Of a stretch of 64,000 nucleotides of DNA, positions 52,106 to 60,941 are shown in pieces; position 1 is the stretch's first letter; each line of letters begins with the position of its first letter. Made by a program: the position numbers and the translations under genes. The notes under the pieces were generated by a model, which was not told the origin of the DNA, made no database searches, and saw only the letters and a list, made by a program, of their open reading frames with translations. Source of the stretch: JAZGGS01 sp963714405 (GTDB taxonomy: Bacteria > Bacteroidota > Ignavibacteria > Ignavibacteriales > Ignavibacteriaceae); NCBI GenBank assembly GCA_963714405.1, contig CAVQOH010000002.1:248001-312000 (forward strand). Direction: 5' to 3'.

Positions 52106-54331
52106 TTACATTCCTTTATAGGGATTGAAGCCCATCTCAGTTATCTCTTCCACAAAATCATTAAAGATGCCTGGAATTTTATGGTATTCATCAATAGAAA
52201 GATTAAAAATTTGTACTCTTTCAGGTTCAAGAACCAACTGTTTTAATTTTTCCTGAACGTTTTCCATTCTTTTCTCTGCAAGCTCACTTCCCTTTATATA
52301 ATGGCATTGATAATCATCTCCATACTTACAGCCAATCATTATTATTCCATCAAATCCTATTGATAAAGCATCAGCAATCCAAACAACATTAACAGCACCA
52401 AGACAGCGAACAGGTATAACCCTGATATTTGGATCAAACTGAAGGTGATATTTTGCAGCAATATCTAAAGATGGGTAAGCATCATTCTCACATAAGAAAG
52501 CAAGTATTCTTGGTTTTTCTTCAAACTCATCAGGTATATCAACTGCTTTTATCATAGATGAAACAGATTGTATTGAATAATCTTTAAAAGAAATTATTCT
52601 TTCGGGGCATGCACCAAGACATATACCGCATCTTCTGCATCTGTTTGGATTTGGCAATGGCGTACCTTTTTCATCTTCATCTAAAGAACCAAAAGGACAT
52701 TCTTCTGTACAGCGTTTACATTGAGTACAGCGCTGCATAAAGAAATCCAGGTATGATTGATCTCCTGCACGTGGATGTACAGCAACGCCTTTTTTTACAG
52801 CATGAAGAAGCTGGATTGCTTTTAATGAGGCACCATAAGCATCATTTATACTTGAAGCAATATCCATTGGAGATCTTACGGAACCTGCTGCATAAATACC
52901 TGTGCGTCTGGTTTCATAGGGAAAGCAAATATAATGTGAATCCGGAAAGCCATATTTTAATGTTGGTAAATCTGTTCCCTGCCTGTAGGAAAGATTTAAT
53001 ATTTTTGCACCATGTTCGGCAGATTCCGCTTCTTTTTTTCCATCAAGGGTTTCTTCTTTTTCATCAGTTTCAATTGCCCCTGCTAATGTTGTTGGAACCA
53101 TTCCTGTAGCAAGTACAACAACATCTGATTTAAGTTGAATCTTTTCACCCAGCAGGGTATCATCAACATCAACAAGCATTCCGCCATCATCAGACAAACT
53201 AACACTGCTGACATCACCTTTAGTAAGAAAAATATTATCTTCTTCCTGCACTCTTTTATAAAAAAGTTCATGTTGCGCAGGAGTACGCATATCTCTATAA
53301 ACAATATAGATGAGTGCATTAGGATATTTTTCACGAATGTATAATGCTTGCTTAAGCGAAACCGAGCAGCATATAGATGAACAATACGGAAGATGTTTTT
53401 CATCTCTTGAACCAGCACATTGTATAAACGTAATACTCTCTATTGGTTTTCCACTGAGTGTTTTATTCTCTTTTCCGTTTTTAATGAATTCTTCAAGTTG
53501 AATTCCGGTTATAACTTTTTCAGATTTACCATAACCAAGTTCATTAAGATTGTTAGGATCATATTCTTTCCATCCGGTAGCTTGAACAATTGCACCAATT
53601 TTAATTGGATCATTTTCAACTTGGTTATTTACCTTTAATGTTACATTAAATTCACCCGGTTGACCTGAAATTTGTTGAATTGTACAAGATGTAATTACTT
53701 TTATTCTCTCATTCGATTCTACCTCTGCAATGAGTTCCTTTATCCCAGGACTTTGTGGTTCGGTATAAGGAGAGCTATGAGGAGTGATTTTACTAAACTT
53801 GTTCAGCCAACCACCAAGTTGTTTTTCTTTTTCTGTTACAATAACTGAGTTTCCTGCTTTTGCTGCTGCCAATGCAGATGTTAAACCTGAAACTCCACCT
53901 CCTACAACAAGAATTGTTTCGTTTATATCTAATACCATTGATTCAGGTGGAGCACTGTTGCGTAATTTGGCAACTCCCATTCTTAGATAATCTGCAGCAA
54001 GCATTTGCGTATCTTCATCTTTATGTTTATGAGTCCACGCAACATCTTCCCTAAGGTTAACACGATCAACAAGAACTTTAGGATCAAACTTGAATAAATC
54101 TGTTAAAAAGCGCTGAGAACAAGCAGCAATAACAATACGATTTAGTTCTTCACTTTCTATATCTTTTTTTATTTCATTAACGCTTTCTGCACTGCATAAC
54201 CAGGAATTATTTTTACAAACGGGAACTTTAATTTCTTCAGAAGCTAATTTAGTTAGTTCATCAATATTTAAAGCTTCACCAATTTCACAACCGGAGCATA
54301 AGTAAACTCCAACTTTTGTATCTACTGCCAT
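52106..54331 (-). CDS. qmoB: QmoB, quinone-interacting oxidoreductase subunit B
   Basis: A 741-residue HdrA-like flavoprotein. N-terminal CSGCEIGEAL region, FAD motif LVVGGGVSGLTSALAAA near residue 145, second nucleotide site VVVLATGMVPTTLA. Two [4Fe-4S] motifs CTQCKRCTEECP and CRRCGICLGACP near residue 560. The C-terminal 120 residues are an MvhD-type domain (FLCENDAYPSLDI, VRCLGAVNVVWI, CKYGDDYQCHY). It links QmoA/QmoC to APS reductase. It starts 4 bp after qmoA and probably shares the dsr transcript. Size fits the family. Confidence 0.93.
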   Translation of the reverse strand: MAVDTKVGVYLCSGCEIGEALNIDELTKLASEEIKVPVCKNNSWLCSAESVNEIKKDIESEELNRIVIAACSQRFLTDLFKFDPKVLVDRVNLREDVAWTHKHKDEDTQMLAADYLRMGVAKLRNSAPPESMVLDINETILVVGGGVSGLTSALAAAKAGNSVIVTEKEKQLGGWLNKFSKITPHSSPYTEPQSPGIKELIAEVESNERIKVITSCTIQQISGQPGEFNVTLKVNNQVENDPIKIGAIVQATGWKEYDPNNLNELGYGKSEKVITGIQLEEFIKNGKENKTLSGKPIESITFIQCAGSRDEKHLPYCSSICCSVSLKQALYIREKYPNALIYIVYRDMRTPAQHELFYKRVQEEDNIFLTKGDVSSVSLSDDGGMLVDVDDTLLGEKIQLKSDVVVLATGMVPTTLAGAIETDEKEETLDGKKEAESAEHGAKILNLSYRQGTDLPTLKYGFPDSHYICFPYETRRTGIYAAGSVRSPMDIASSINDAYGASLKAIQLLHAVKKGVAVHPRAGDQSYLDFFMQRCTQCKRCTEECPFGSLDEDEKGTPLPNPNRCRRCGICLGACPERIISFKDYSIQSVSSMIKAVDIPDEFEEKPRILAFLCENDAYPSLDIAAKYHLQFDPNIRVIPVRCLGAVNVVWIADALSIGFDGIIMIGCKYGDDYQCHYIKGSELAEKRMENVQEKLKQLVLEPERVQIFNLSIDEYHKIPGIFNDFVEEITEMGFNPYKGM

Positions 54332-54335
54332 AATA

Positions 54336-55592
54336 TTAATTCCCTTTTATTGTTTGAATAGCTTTTAAAACAGAGCCGGTTGCTTCCTGAACAACTGAAG
54401 AGACGTCTTTTGGTTTTGTGCTAACGCCACAACCTATCATTCCATTCCCATTCGATTTGAAGAATCCATTTTCATCAATTAATGATTTAGCAACTGGTAA
54501 ATTTTTAGCTGTTGATTCCATACCTGTTGCAAGTACAACCATTTCAACAGCATTCTGTATCAGGTTTCCTGTTAATGTGTTTTCGGCTTCAACCACTAGT
54601 TTACCTGATGAATCATCTTTGAATACTTTGGCAACTTTCCCCCTATGAAAATGTATTTTTTCATCTTGTTTTACTGAGTTGTAAAAATCTTCCAGCAAAC
54701 CATTTGCACGAATATCTATATAGTGAAAATGAATCTCGGCTTCGGGATGCTGTTCCCTTATGTACTTTGCCTGTTTAAGCGAAGCAAGGCAGCAAATTGA
54801 TGAACAGTATTCAAGATGATTTTCATCTCTTGAACCAGCACATTGAACAAAAGCAATACTGTTAATTTTTTCTTTTGTTGATGGTCTTAGTATTTCACCT
54901 TTTGTAGGACCATCGGGTGCTGCAAATCTTTCCATCATAACATTTGTAACAACATCAGGAAATTTTCCGTAACCCAGGATATCAAGTTTATTTGCATCAT
55001 AAGAATCCCATCCTGTTGCCCATATAATTGAATTGGTTTCAATGGTTATGCTCTTTTCCTCCTCATCCAAATCTATCGCTTTGTACTTGCAGACTTCCAC
55101 ACATTTGTTGCAACTGCTTCCCTTACATGCATTCATATCAATTACATATTTTTGAGGATGCGCATTCTCATAGGGGATGTAAATGGCTGCCGTTTCATCC
55201 ATCAAATAATTAAAATCATTTTTTCTTTTTTCAGGACAAACCGGAACACAATCACCGCAGACTGTACATTGATTATTTACATATCTTGGATTTAAATTAA
55301 CTTCTACTTTATACTTTCCATCTTCCTTTGCAACATTCGATACCTCTGCCATTGTTAAAAGGGTTATAGAGGGATTTGTACGTAAACGACGAATGTTAAT
55401 TTCCAATCCACAGCTTGGCGGACAAAGTTTCGGAAAATACTGATTAAACTGTGCTACTTTCCCCCCGATATACGGATTCTTTTCAATCAGTGTAACACTT
55501 AATCCTGTTTCAGCGGCTTCCACTGCAGCAGTAATTCCTGCAATTCCAGCGCCTATAACTAATAGCTCAGATGAAGTTGAATTTTCTGTCAT
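54336..55592 (-). CDS. qmoA: QmoA, quinone-interacting oxidoreductase subunit A
   Basis: A 418-residue HdrA-like flavoprotein. FAD motif LLVIGAGIAGITAAVEAAE at the N-terminus; then CPPSCGLEINIRR, CTVCGDCVPVCP and CNKCVEVCKYKAI cysteine motifs; a second nucleotide-binding part VVLATGMEST near the end. With QmoB and QmoC it carries electrons from menaquinol to APS reductase. It starts 39 bp after hemA and is followed after 4 bp by qmoB. qmoC is missing here and is found at 43582. Confidence 0.93.
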   Translation of the reverse strand: MTENSTSSELLVIGAGIAGITAAVEAAETGLSVTLIEKNPYIGGKVAQFNQYFPKLCPPSCGLEINIRRLRTNPSITLLTMAEVSNVAKEDGKYKVEVNLNPRYVNNQCTVCGDCVPVCPEKRKNDFNYLMDETAAIYIPYENAHPQKYVIDMNACKGSSCNKCVEVCKYKAIDLDEEEKSITIETNSIIWATGWDSYDANKLDILGYGKFPDVVTNVMMERFAAPDGPTKGEILRPSTKEKINSIAFVQCAGSRDENHLEYCSSICCLASLKQAKYIREQHPEAEIHFHYIDIRANGLLEDFYNSVKQDEKIHFHRGKVAKVFKDDSSGKLVVEAENTLTGNLIQNAVEMVVLATGMESTAKNLPVAKSLIDENGFFKSNGNGMIGCGVSTKPKDVSSVVQEATGSVLKAIQTIKGN

Positions 55593-55631
55593 AATATTAT
55601 TCCATGTTTAAGATTAAATCTATTCAATATT

Positions 55632-56846
55632 TTAAACTGCTTTTTTCTTTCCTGTTTTTGATCTAAGTACCTGGTTAACTGTTGCTTTTAACCTGTGTAC
55701 CAGGGAGCGGGAAAATTTATCCAATAAATTTAAATCAGCCTCAGAGAATTGTGTGCTTGTTTCATCCAGTAATTGCTGCCTTACCTGTTCAATTTTTTCT
55801 GCCAACGGTGCAAAGACATCATCTTGCTGTGCTTCACTCCAAACTTCAAAGAGATTAGCTTCAGCATTTATTATTCTTTCTGCTGATGAAATTTCAGATT
55901 CGATTTTTGTTTTTTGCTTACTTAAATATTTTTTCAATCCTTCTAAATTCAAAACCTTAATACTTGCAGCAATTCCATTTGTGTCTATATCACGCGGTAT
56001 AGACATATCTACAATTAATTTTAGGCATCCTGCCTTCTTGAAGGTTTTAGTTATAGTGTTTGAAGCGATTACTATTTGCGGTGAACCTGTGCATGAAAAC
56101 AAACACTTTGAATTGCTGAGCGGTTCATCTATTTGATCAAGACTGTAAGCTGTGCCGTTATATTTTTCAGCTAATTCTGCAGCTTTGTAAAGTGTTCGGT
56201 TAACAAAATTCAGATTTACAAAACCTGATTCATAAAGTTTTTTTGCAATGATTTTTGTATTTTCATTTACTCCAACTATGGTAATTTCATCAGATTTCTT
56301 TAGCGATTCTTTCATAGCCTGAAATGCAACACCGCTCAATGATTGTTTGCCTGACCCAATAAATGTATTATTACGTACGCTTTTTCCGGTTCTGAAAGCA
56401 GCATGAAAAAGTTTATGTAAAATTTTATCTGCAGTTTTTTCTGAGCAAGCAACACTATAAGAATCCTTTATCTGCCCTTGTATTTGATATTCACCTAATA
56501 CAACAGATTCAAGACCTGATACAACACGAAAGAGATGTTTAGCAACATCACTTTTTTTTAAGGTGTAAAAAAGATTTTGTTTGCTTTCTGTATCAAGTTT
56601 CTTTTTTTCTAAAAAATATTCTTTAATGATGAAGAATGGATCACTGTTTTGCTGAAGCACCAGGTAAAATTCCACCCGGTTACATGTAGAAATAATAACA
56701 ACACCTTCAACTTCTTTTCTGGATTTAAAATAATTTAGTGTGCTGCAAATTTCCTTTTTACTAATCTGAAATAATTCCCTATCCGATATAGAAGCGGTTT
56801 TATGATTTATTCCTACAACAAACAATTCATATTTATCTTTATTCAT
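55632..56846 (-). CDS. hemA: Glutamyl-tRNA reductase
   Basis: A 404-residue enzyme for the first committed step of tetrapyrrole synthesis (Glu-tRNA to glutamate-1-semialdehyde, NADPH). It has VGINHKTASI at the start, the catalytic Cys in STCNRVEFYLV, GEYQIQGQIKDS, and the NADPH domain with LLVDMSIPRDID-like LIVDMSIPRDID. The C-terminal dimerisation helix ends LVHRLKATVNQVLR. Placed inside the dsr-qmo operon, it may raise flux to siroheme and heme when sulfate metabolism is switched on. Cognate siroheme genes are at 26054-28239. Confidence 0.93.
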   Translation of the reverse strand: MNKDKYELFVVGINHKTASISDRELFQISKKEICSTLNYFKSRKEVEGVVIISTCNRVEFYLVLQQNSDPFFIIKEYFLEKKKLDTESKQNLFYTLKKSDVAKHLFRVVSGLESVVLGEYQIQGQIKDSYSVACSEKTADKILHKLFHAAFRTGKSVRNNTFIGSGKQSLSGVAFQAMKESLKKSDEITIVGVNENTKIIAKKLYESGFVNLNFVNRTLYKAAELAEKYNGTAYSLDQIDEPLSNSKCLFSCTGSPQIVIASNTITKTFKKAGCLKLIVDMSIPRDIDTNGIAASIKVLNLEGLKKYLSKQKTKIESEISSAERIINAEANLFEVWSEAQQDDVFAPLAEKIEQVRQQLLDETSTQFSEADLNLLDKFSRSLVHRLKATVNQVLRSKTGKKKAV

Positions 56847-56848
56847 AT

Positions 56849-58561
56849 TTAGCTCAACGCATTAATATTTTCATTAATAATTTTATCCAGACTATTTTTA
56901 TTTAATTCTTTTAAAAATGCATTACCTCCACCAAGGTAGGAAACATTTTTACGCCCCTTATTCATAAAAAACCTTGCGGCTTCGAGTGAGCGCGGTCCTT
57001 TTTCACAAACGAGCATTATTGGTTTGTTATCATCAATTTTTTCAACTTGTTTTCTAATTTCATCAATTGGTACTTTAATTGATTTATAAGAAAATTCGGA
57101 GGCATCGATTTCTTCTTCTTCTCTTAAATCAATAAATGCTCCATTAAAAGTTGAAAGCTGATCAGGGTTTATATTAATAACACCATCTAATTCCTGATTT
57201 AAAACCATCTGCCCGAGAAAGTTTAGTGGTGAAATTGGTGAAGAATGTGCAGGTGTGTAGCAATGTTCTACATTCAATAGATCAAAAATAGTTTTATTGT
57301 TAGCCAGCAGTTCTGCAAAAACATCAATGTAGCGGTTTACTTCACCTTCGCCAGCAAACTGAATACCTAAAAGTTTTAAACTTTTCTTTTCATAAATTAC
57401 TTTACCAAAGAGATCTTTGGCTTCCGGATGATAATCAGGTCTATCAGACCAGCAGCCAATTACACACCCACTTTCATATCCCAGAGATTTAGCTTTAGAT
57501 TCAGATAATCCAGTTGCAGAGACGATGAAGTCAAATATTTTTAATGAGATGCTTCCAACTGCACCGTTAAAAGAATCTTCCTTATCTGCAATTGCATTTG
57601 CGGCAACCCTTCCCATCCTGTTAGATAAGGAACCGAGAGAAAAATAATCTGGTTTGCCGGAAATTAAATTTTTTGTTTCAACACAATCTCCGGCTGCCCA
57701 AATATTAGGGATATTGGTGCGCATACAATTATCTACTACTATTCCTCCAATCTCGCCGATTTTAATTCCGGTTTTTTTTGCAAGTTCAACTTCAGGAGAT
57801 ACTCCGAGATTGTAAAATAAGTAATCAGCGCTTATTTTTTTGCCATCTTTTAGAATTGTAACAGGAAGATTATTTTCATCTAATTTTACTTTCTCAACTT
57901 CAGCAGATAGTAAAACCTGAACTCCATTTTTTTCAATCCTGTTTTGAACAAGTTTTGAAATTTCAGGATCAAGAAACTTTGACAATAATGAATCTTCTTT
58001 TTCTATTAAGATGGTTTCAATTCCCCAAAGAGAGCTTAGTGATTCTGTAAGTTCACAACCTATAAACCCGCCGCCAATAACAATAGCTTTTTTAACTTTA
58101 CCTTTTTGCGCAGCATCTCTAAATTGCTGTGCATCCTTTGCAGTGTGAAACGATGATATGAATGGCGAATTGGCAATTTTAAATACGGGTATAACCGCTC
58201 TGGAACCTGTTGCTATAATTAACGCGTTATATTTTAAAATTATTTCTTTATTATCTGCATTTTTACAAACTACTTCACAAAAATCAGTGTTGATTTTTAT
58301 AACTTCATTACTTGTTAATACGTTTACATTTTTAACATCTTTAAAATATTTTTCATCGCGTACTGCACCGTAACCAGTTTTTGCTAAATCATATATATCA
58401 TTAACTTCTCCTGCAGCAAACAGAGGTAAGCCGCAATTGCCAATTGAAACAATTGGATTGCGTTCAATTATAGTAATATTATAGTCTGAAGATAATCGAC
58501 TCAAGCGTGCAGCAGCTTTACAGCCTGCTGCCATTCCACCGATAATAATTACATTAAACAT
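56849..58561 (-). CDS. CoA-disulfide/persulfide reductase-like flavoprotein with rhodanese domain
   Basis: A 570-residue fusion. Residues 1-450 are a FAD/NAD(P)H disulfide-reductase of the single-cysteine class: IIIGGMAAGCKAAARLSRL, active-site SIGNCGLPLF (Cys near 43), NAD site AIVIGGGFIGCELTESL and FAD end IWAAGDCVETK. Residues 465-560 are a rhodanese-like domain with VCEKGPRSLEAARFF (Cys in the persulfide-loop position). The architecture matches NADH-dependent CoA-disulfide or persulfide reductases. It lies 10 bp after dsrP and 2 bp before hemA, so it is part of the dsr operon. It may reduce polysulfide, persulfide or protein trisulfides such as that of DsrC. Not DsrL, which has a different fold. 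Confidence 0.85.
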   Translation of the reverse strand: MFNVIIIGGMAAGCKAAARLSRLSSDYNITIIERNPIVSIGNCGLPLFAAGEVNDIYDLAKTGYGAVRDEKYFKDVKNVNVLTSNEVIKINTDFCEVVCKNADNKEIILKYNALIIATGSRAVIPVFKIANSPFISSFHTAKDAQQFRDAAQKGKVKKAIVIGGGFIGCELTESLSSLWGIETILIEKEDSLLSKFLDPEISKLVQNRIEKNGVQVLLSAEVEKVKLDENNLPVTILKDGKKISADYLFYNLGVSPEVELAKKTGIKIGEIGGIVVDNCMRTNIPNIWAAGDCVETKNLISGKPDYFSLGSLSNRMGRVAANAIADKEDSFNGAVGSISLKIFDFIVSATGLSESKAKSLGYESGCVIGCWSDRPDYHPEAKDLFGKVIYEKKSLKLLGIQFAGEGEVNRYIDVFAELLANNKTIFDLLNVEHCYTPAHSSPISPLNFLGQMVLNQELDGVININPDQLSTFNGAFIDLREEEEIDASEFSYKSIKVPIDEIRKQVEKIDDNKPIMLVCEKGPRSLEAARFFMNKGRKNVSYLGGGNAFLKELNKNSLDKIINENINALS

Positions 58562-58570
58562 CTAAATAAC

Positions 58571-59728
58571 TTATCTTACTAATTCTCTCCTTACCGAAAG
58601 GGCAATCTTATAAAAAATTGTTACTAAGAAGAACCCGATTGCCCAAATACCTAACGAAATCATAACTTCCGGAATAGTTGGCCAGTAATCAACAACTTCG
58701 CTTAGCGAAGTAGGTATAAACCCAGCTACAACCATTCCAAGTCCTTTATCAATCCAGATTGAAGCAAAAATTGCACAGCAAATAATAAACAGAATGTTTT
58801 CATTTTTTCTTACGGAAGGAACAAGCAAAAATATAAGCGATCCAAGAGCAAGGATAACTGATATCCACATCCATGGAACCAAGTTTGTATTCCCATCAAG
58901 CCCGAAAAATAAAAACTGAAAATGATGAACATGTTCTGGCATTGCACTGTAATAGGTTGTAAATATTTCCATAAGGATGAAGAAAATATTTGCTGCCATT
59001 GCATAAGTAATAATTATTGCTAATTTCTGAATAGCTTCTTTTCCGGGATCAAATTTTGTTATTCTTTTTAAGATTAAACACATAAGAATTAATAGTGCAG
59101 GTCCTGATGAAAAAGCAGAAGCAAGAAATCTAGGTGCTAAAACAGCAGTCATCCAAAATGGTTTTGCAACTAAACCGGAATACAGAAATGCTGTGACTGT
59201 ATGAATACTTATTGCCCAGGGTATTGAAATTATTATAATTGGCTTAATCCACTTTGGTGGTGCAATACCTTTTCGTTCAGAATCTAAAACTACCCTGCTA
59301 ATAATTACATTAAGTAAAAGATATCCACCAAGAGCTACAGTATCCCAAAACATTGGTGATTGAGGTGATGGATATAAAAACACATTTACGATTCTGAATG
59401 GCTGCCCCATATCGACAAAAATAAAAAGCATACACATTACCACAGATGAAATTGCTAAAAACTCACCCAGAATTGTAAGCTTGCCAAAGGCTTTAAAATC
59501 ATGCAAATAGTATGGAAGAACAACCATAACTCCTGAAGCAGCTACCCCAACTAAAAATGTAAACTGTGCAATATAGAACCCCCAGGTTACATTTCTGTTT
59601 AAACCTGTTATGCCTAAACCGTAGCCGGCTTGCTCTAAATAATAAAAAAAGCTTAATAGAATTATTGCTGATAGAAAAAAGATCCATCTCCAATAATTTT
59701 TACTTCCTTTTAAAACCTGCTCTAACAT
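58571..59728 (-). CDS. dsrP: DsrP, NrfD-like membrane subunit of DsrMKJOP
   Basis: A 385-residue protein with about ten membrane helices, the NrfD/HybB-type quinone-binding subunit. Typical parts are NRNVTWGFYIAQFTFLVGVAASG and WAISIHTVTAFLYSGL. Together with DsrM, K, J and O it forms the transmembrane complex that exchanges electrons between menaquinone and the DsrC cycle. It follows dsrO by 12 bp. Confidence 0.92.
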   Translation of the reverse strand: MLEQVLKGSKNYWRWIFFLSAIILLSFFYYLEQAGYGLGITGLNRNVTWGFYIAQFTFLVGVAASGVMVVLPYYLHDFKAFGKLTILGEFLAISSVVMCMLFIFVDMGQPFRIVNVFLYPSPQSPMFWDTVALGGYLLLNVIISRVVLDSERKGIAPPKWIKPIIIISIPWAISIHTVTAFLYSGLVAKPFWMTAVLAPRFLASAFSSGPALLILMCLILKRITKFDPGKEAIQKLAIIITYAMAANIFFILMEIFTTYYSAMPEHVHHFQFLFFGLDGNTNLVPWMWISVILALGSLIFLLVPSVRKNENILFIICCAIFASIWIDKGLGMVVAGFIPTSLSEVVDYWPTIPEVMISLGIWAIGFFLVTIFYKIALSVRRELVR

Positions 59729-59740
59729 ATTTTAAAATCC

Positions 59741-60514
59741 TTAAACGATATAATAGATTTCAGGCTCAGTACCCAATCCGGGTTTTCGCCTGATTGAAAA
59801 ATTTTCTTTGAGTAATTTTCTCACATTCGATTTCCTGTCATTCAAATCACCAAAGAACATTGCATTTTCTGTACAAGCTTCAACACAAGCTGGCAGCATA
59901 TTTCTTACAATTCTTTCTTCGCAAAATGTACATTTCTCTACTACTCCTATGGTTCTTGTAGGAAATTCACTTGATATTTCTATAATGTGAGTTCTGGGTT
60001 CTCGCCAGTTAAAACTTCTTGAACCGTAAGGGCATGCTGCCATGCAGTACCTGCATCCTATACAGCGATGCCAATCCATCATAACAACTCCATCCTCTTC
60101 TCGTTTCCAGGTTGCCTTCGTTGGGCAAACTTTTGTGCATGGTGGATTGTCACAGTGATTACAGAATAAAGGAACATTGGCATGTCGTAATTCTTCTTGT
60201 AGATAGTAATTTTGCTTGTTTGGAAAAGCATGTTCATATTCCTCTTTCCATATCCATTTTATTTCATCCTTAGAATTTTCAAATTCAGGTACGTTATGAA
60301 CTTTATGGCATGCATCCACGCACAATTTGCAGTTTTTCTTTGCTAAACATTTTTTCAGATCAATTACCATCGCATATCTTTTTTTTGTACTGCTGTCATC
60401 AAGTTTAAGTTTGGTAGGAACAGCATTACCAAAAAGATTTGCATATTTAGTTGCTGTAAAACCAAGCGCACCTAAACCGGTTAATTTTAAAAATCTTCTT
60501 CTATTTTTATCCAT
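59741..60514 (-). CDS. dsrO: DsrO, periplasmic iron-sulfur subunit
   Basis: A 257-residue protein with a Tat signal (KNRRRFLKLTGLGALGFTA). It then has four ferredoxin-type cysteine clusters (CKLCVDACHKV, CNHCDNPPCTKVCP, CIGCRYCMAACPYG, CTFCEERI). It links DsrJ and DsrP on the outer face of the membrane. Its start overlaps the dsrJ stop by 1 base. Confidence 0.93.
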   Translation of the reverse strand: MDKNRRRFLKLTGLGALGFTATKYANLFGNAVPTKLKLDDSSTKKRYAMVIDLKKCLAKKNCKLCVDACHKVHNVPEFENSKDEIKWIWKEEYEHAFPNKQNYYLQEELRHANVPLFCNHCDNPPCTKVCPTKATWKREEDGVVMMDWHRCIGCRYCMAACPYGSRSFNWREPRTHIIEISSEFPTRTIGVVEKCTFCEERIVRNMLPACVEACTENAMFFGDLNDRKSNVRKLLKENFSIRRKPGLGTEPEIYYIV

Positions 60515-60909
60515 TACTCAGTCTCCGTTTTTGGAGGTTCAACATGACAATCCCAGCAATATGGGTTAACATCTAAATAGTTATGGCACCTATCACAGAA
60601 TTCATTTTTGTTACTATGGCAGCTGGTACACGTATTAGTTAAGCTCATTTCGTATTCTTTACCGGAAGATGTTTTAAAAGTTCTTACACCCTCCCTTACA
60701 ACTTTATCTCTCCACTCATTTAATAGATCCATGTGTGAAGTTCTCATATACTCAGTATTTGCTACACATTCTTTAATATTTTCATCTGCCGGAAGAATTA
60801 TATCTGGTTTATTAGAAGATTCGCCACTTGCAATATCAAGCCAAATGGGTGCAGTAAATAACCCAATGAAAATTATTAATCCAACTAGTATTTTTCCTGA
60901 ATCGTACAT
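60514..60909 (-). CDS. dsrJ: DsrJ, triheme cytochrome c subunit
   Basis: A 131-residue protein with an N-terminal anchor or signal (ILVGLIIFIGLFTAPIW). Three heme c motifs are seen: CTSCH, CDRCH and CWDCH. The conserved ECVANTEYMRTSHMDLLN region carries the cysteine that can ligate one unusual His/Cys heme, plus the following His. This is the hallmark of DsrJ. Periplasmic side of the DsrMKJOP complex. It lies between dsrK and dsrO. Confidence 0.93.
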   Translation of the reverse strand: MYDSGKILVGLIIFIGLFTAPIWLDIASGESSNKPDIILPADENIKECVANTEYMRTSHMDLLNEWRDKVVREGVRTFKTSSGKEYEMSLTNTCTSCHSNKNEFCDRCHNYLDVNPYCWDCHVEPPKTETE

Positions 60910-60941
60910 TTTTGTTTCCTTAAATCATCAGAATATTTTTT

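Noticed and set aside
56849..58561. Reading the flavoprotein as DsrL
   Set aside because: DsrL is a GltD-type iron-sulfur flavoprotein; this one has the single-cysteine CoA-disulfide-reductase core and a rhodanese domain.
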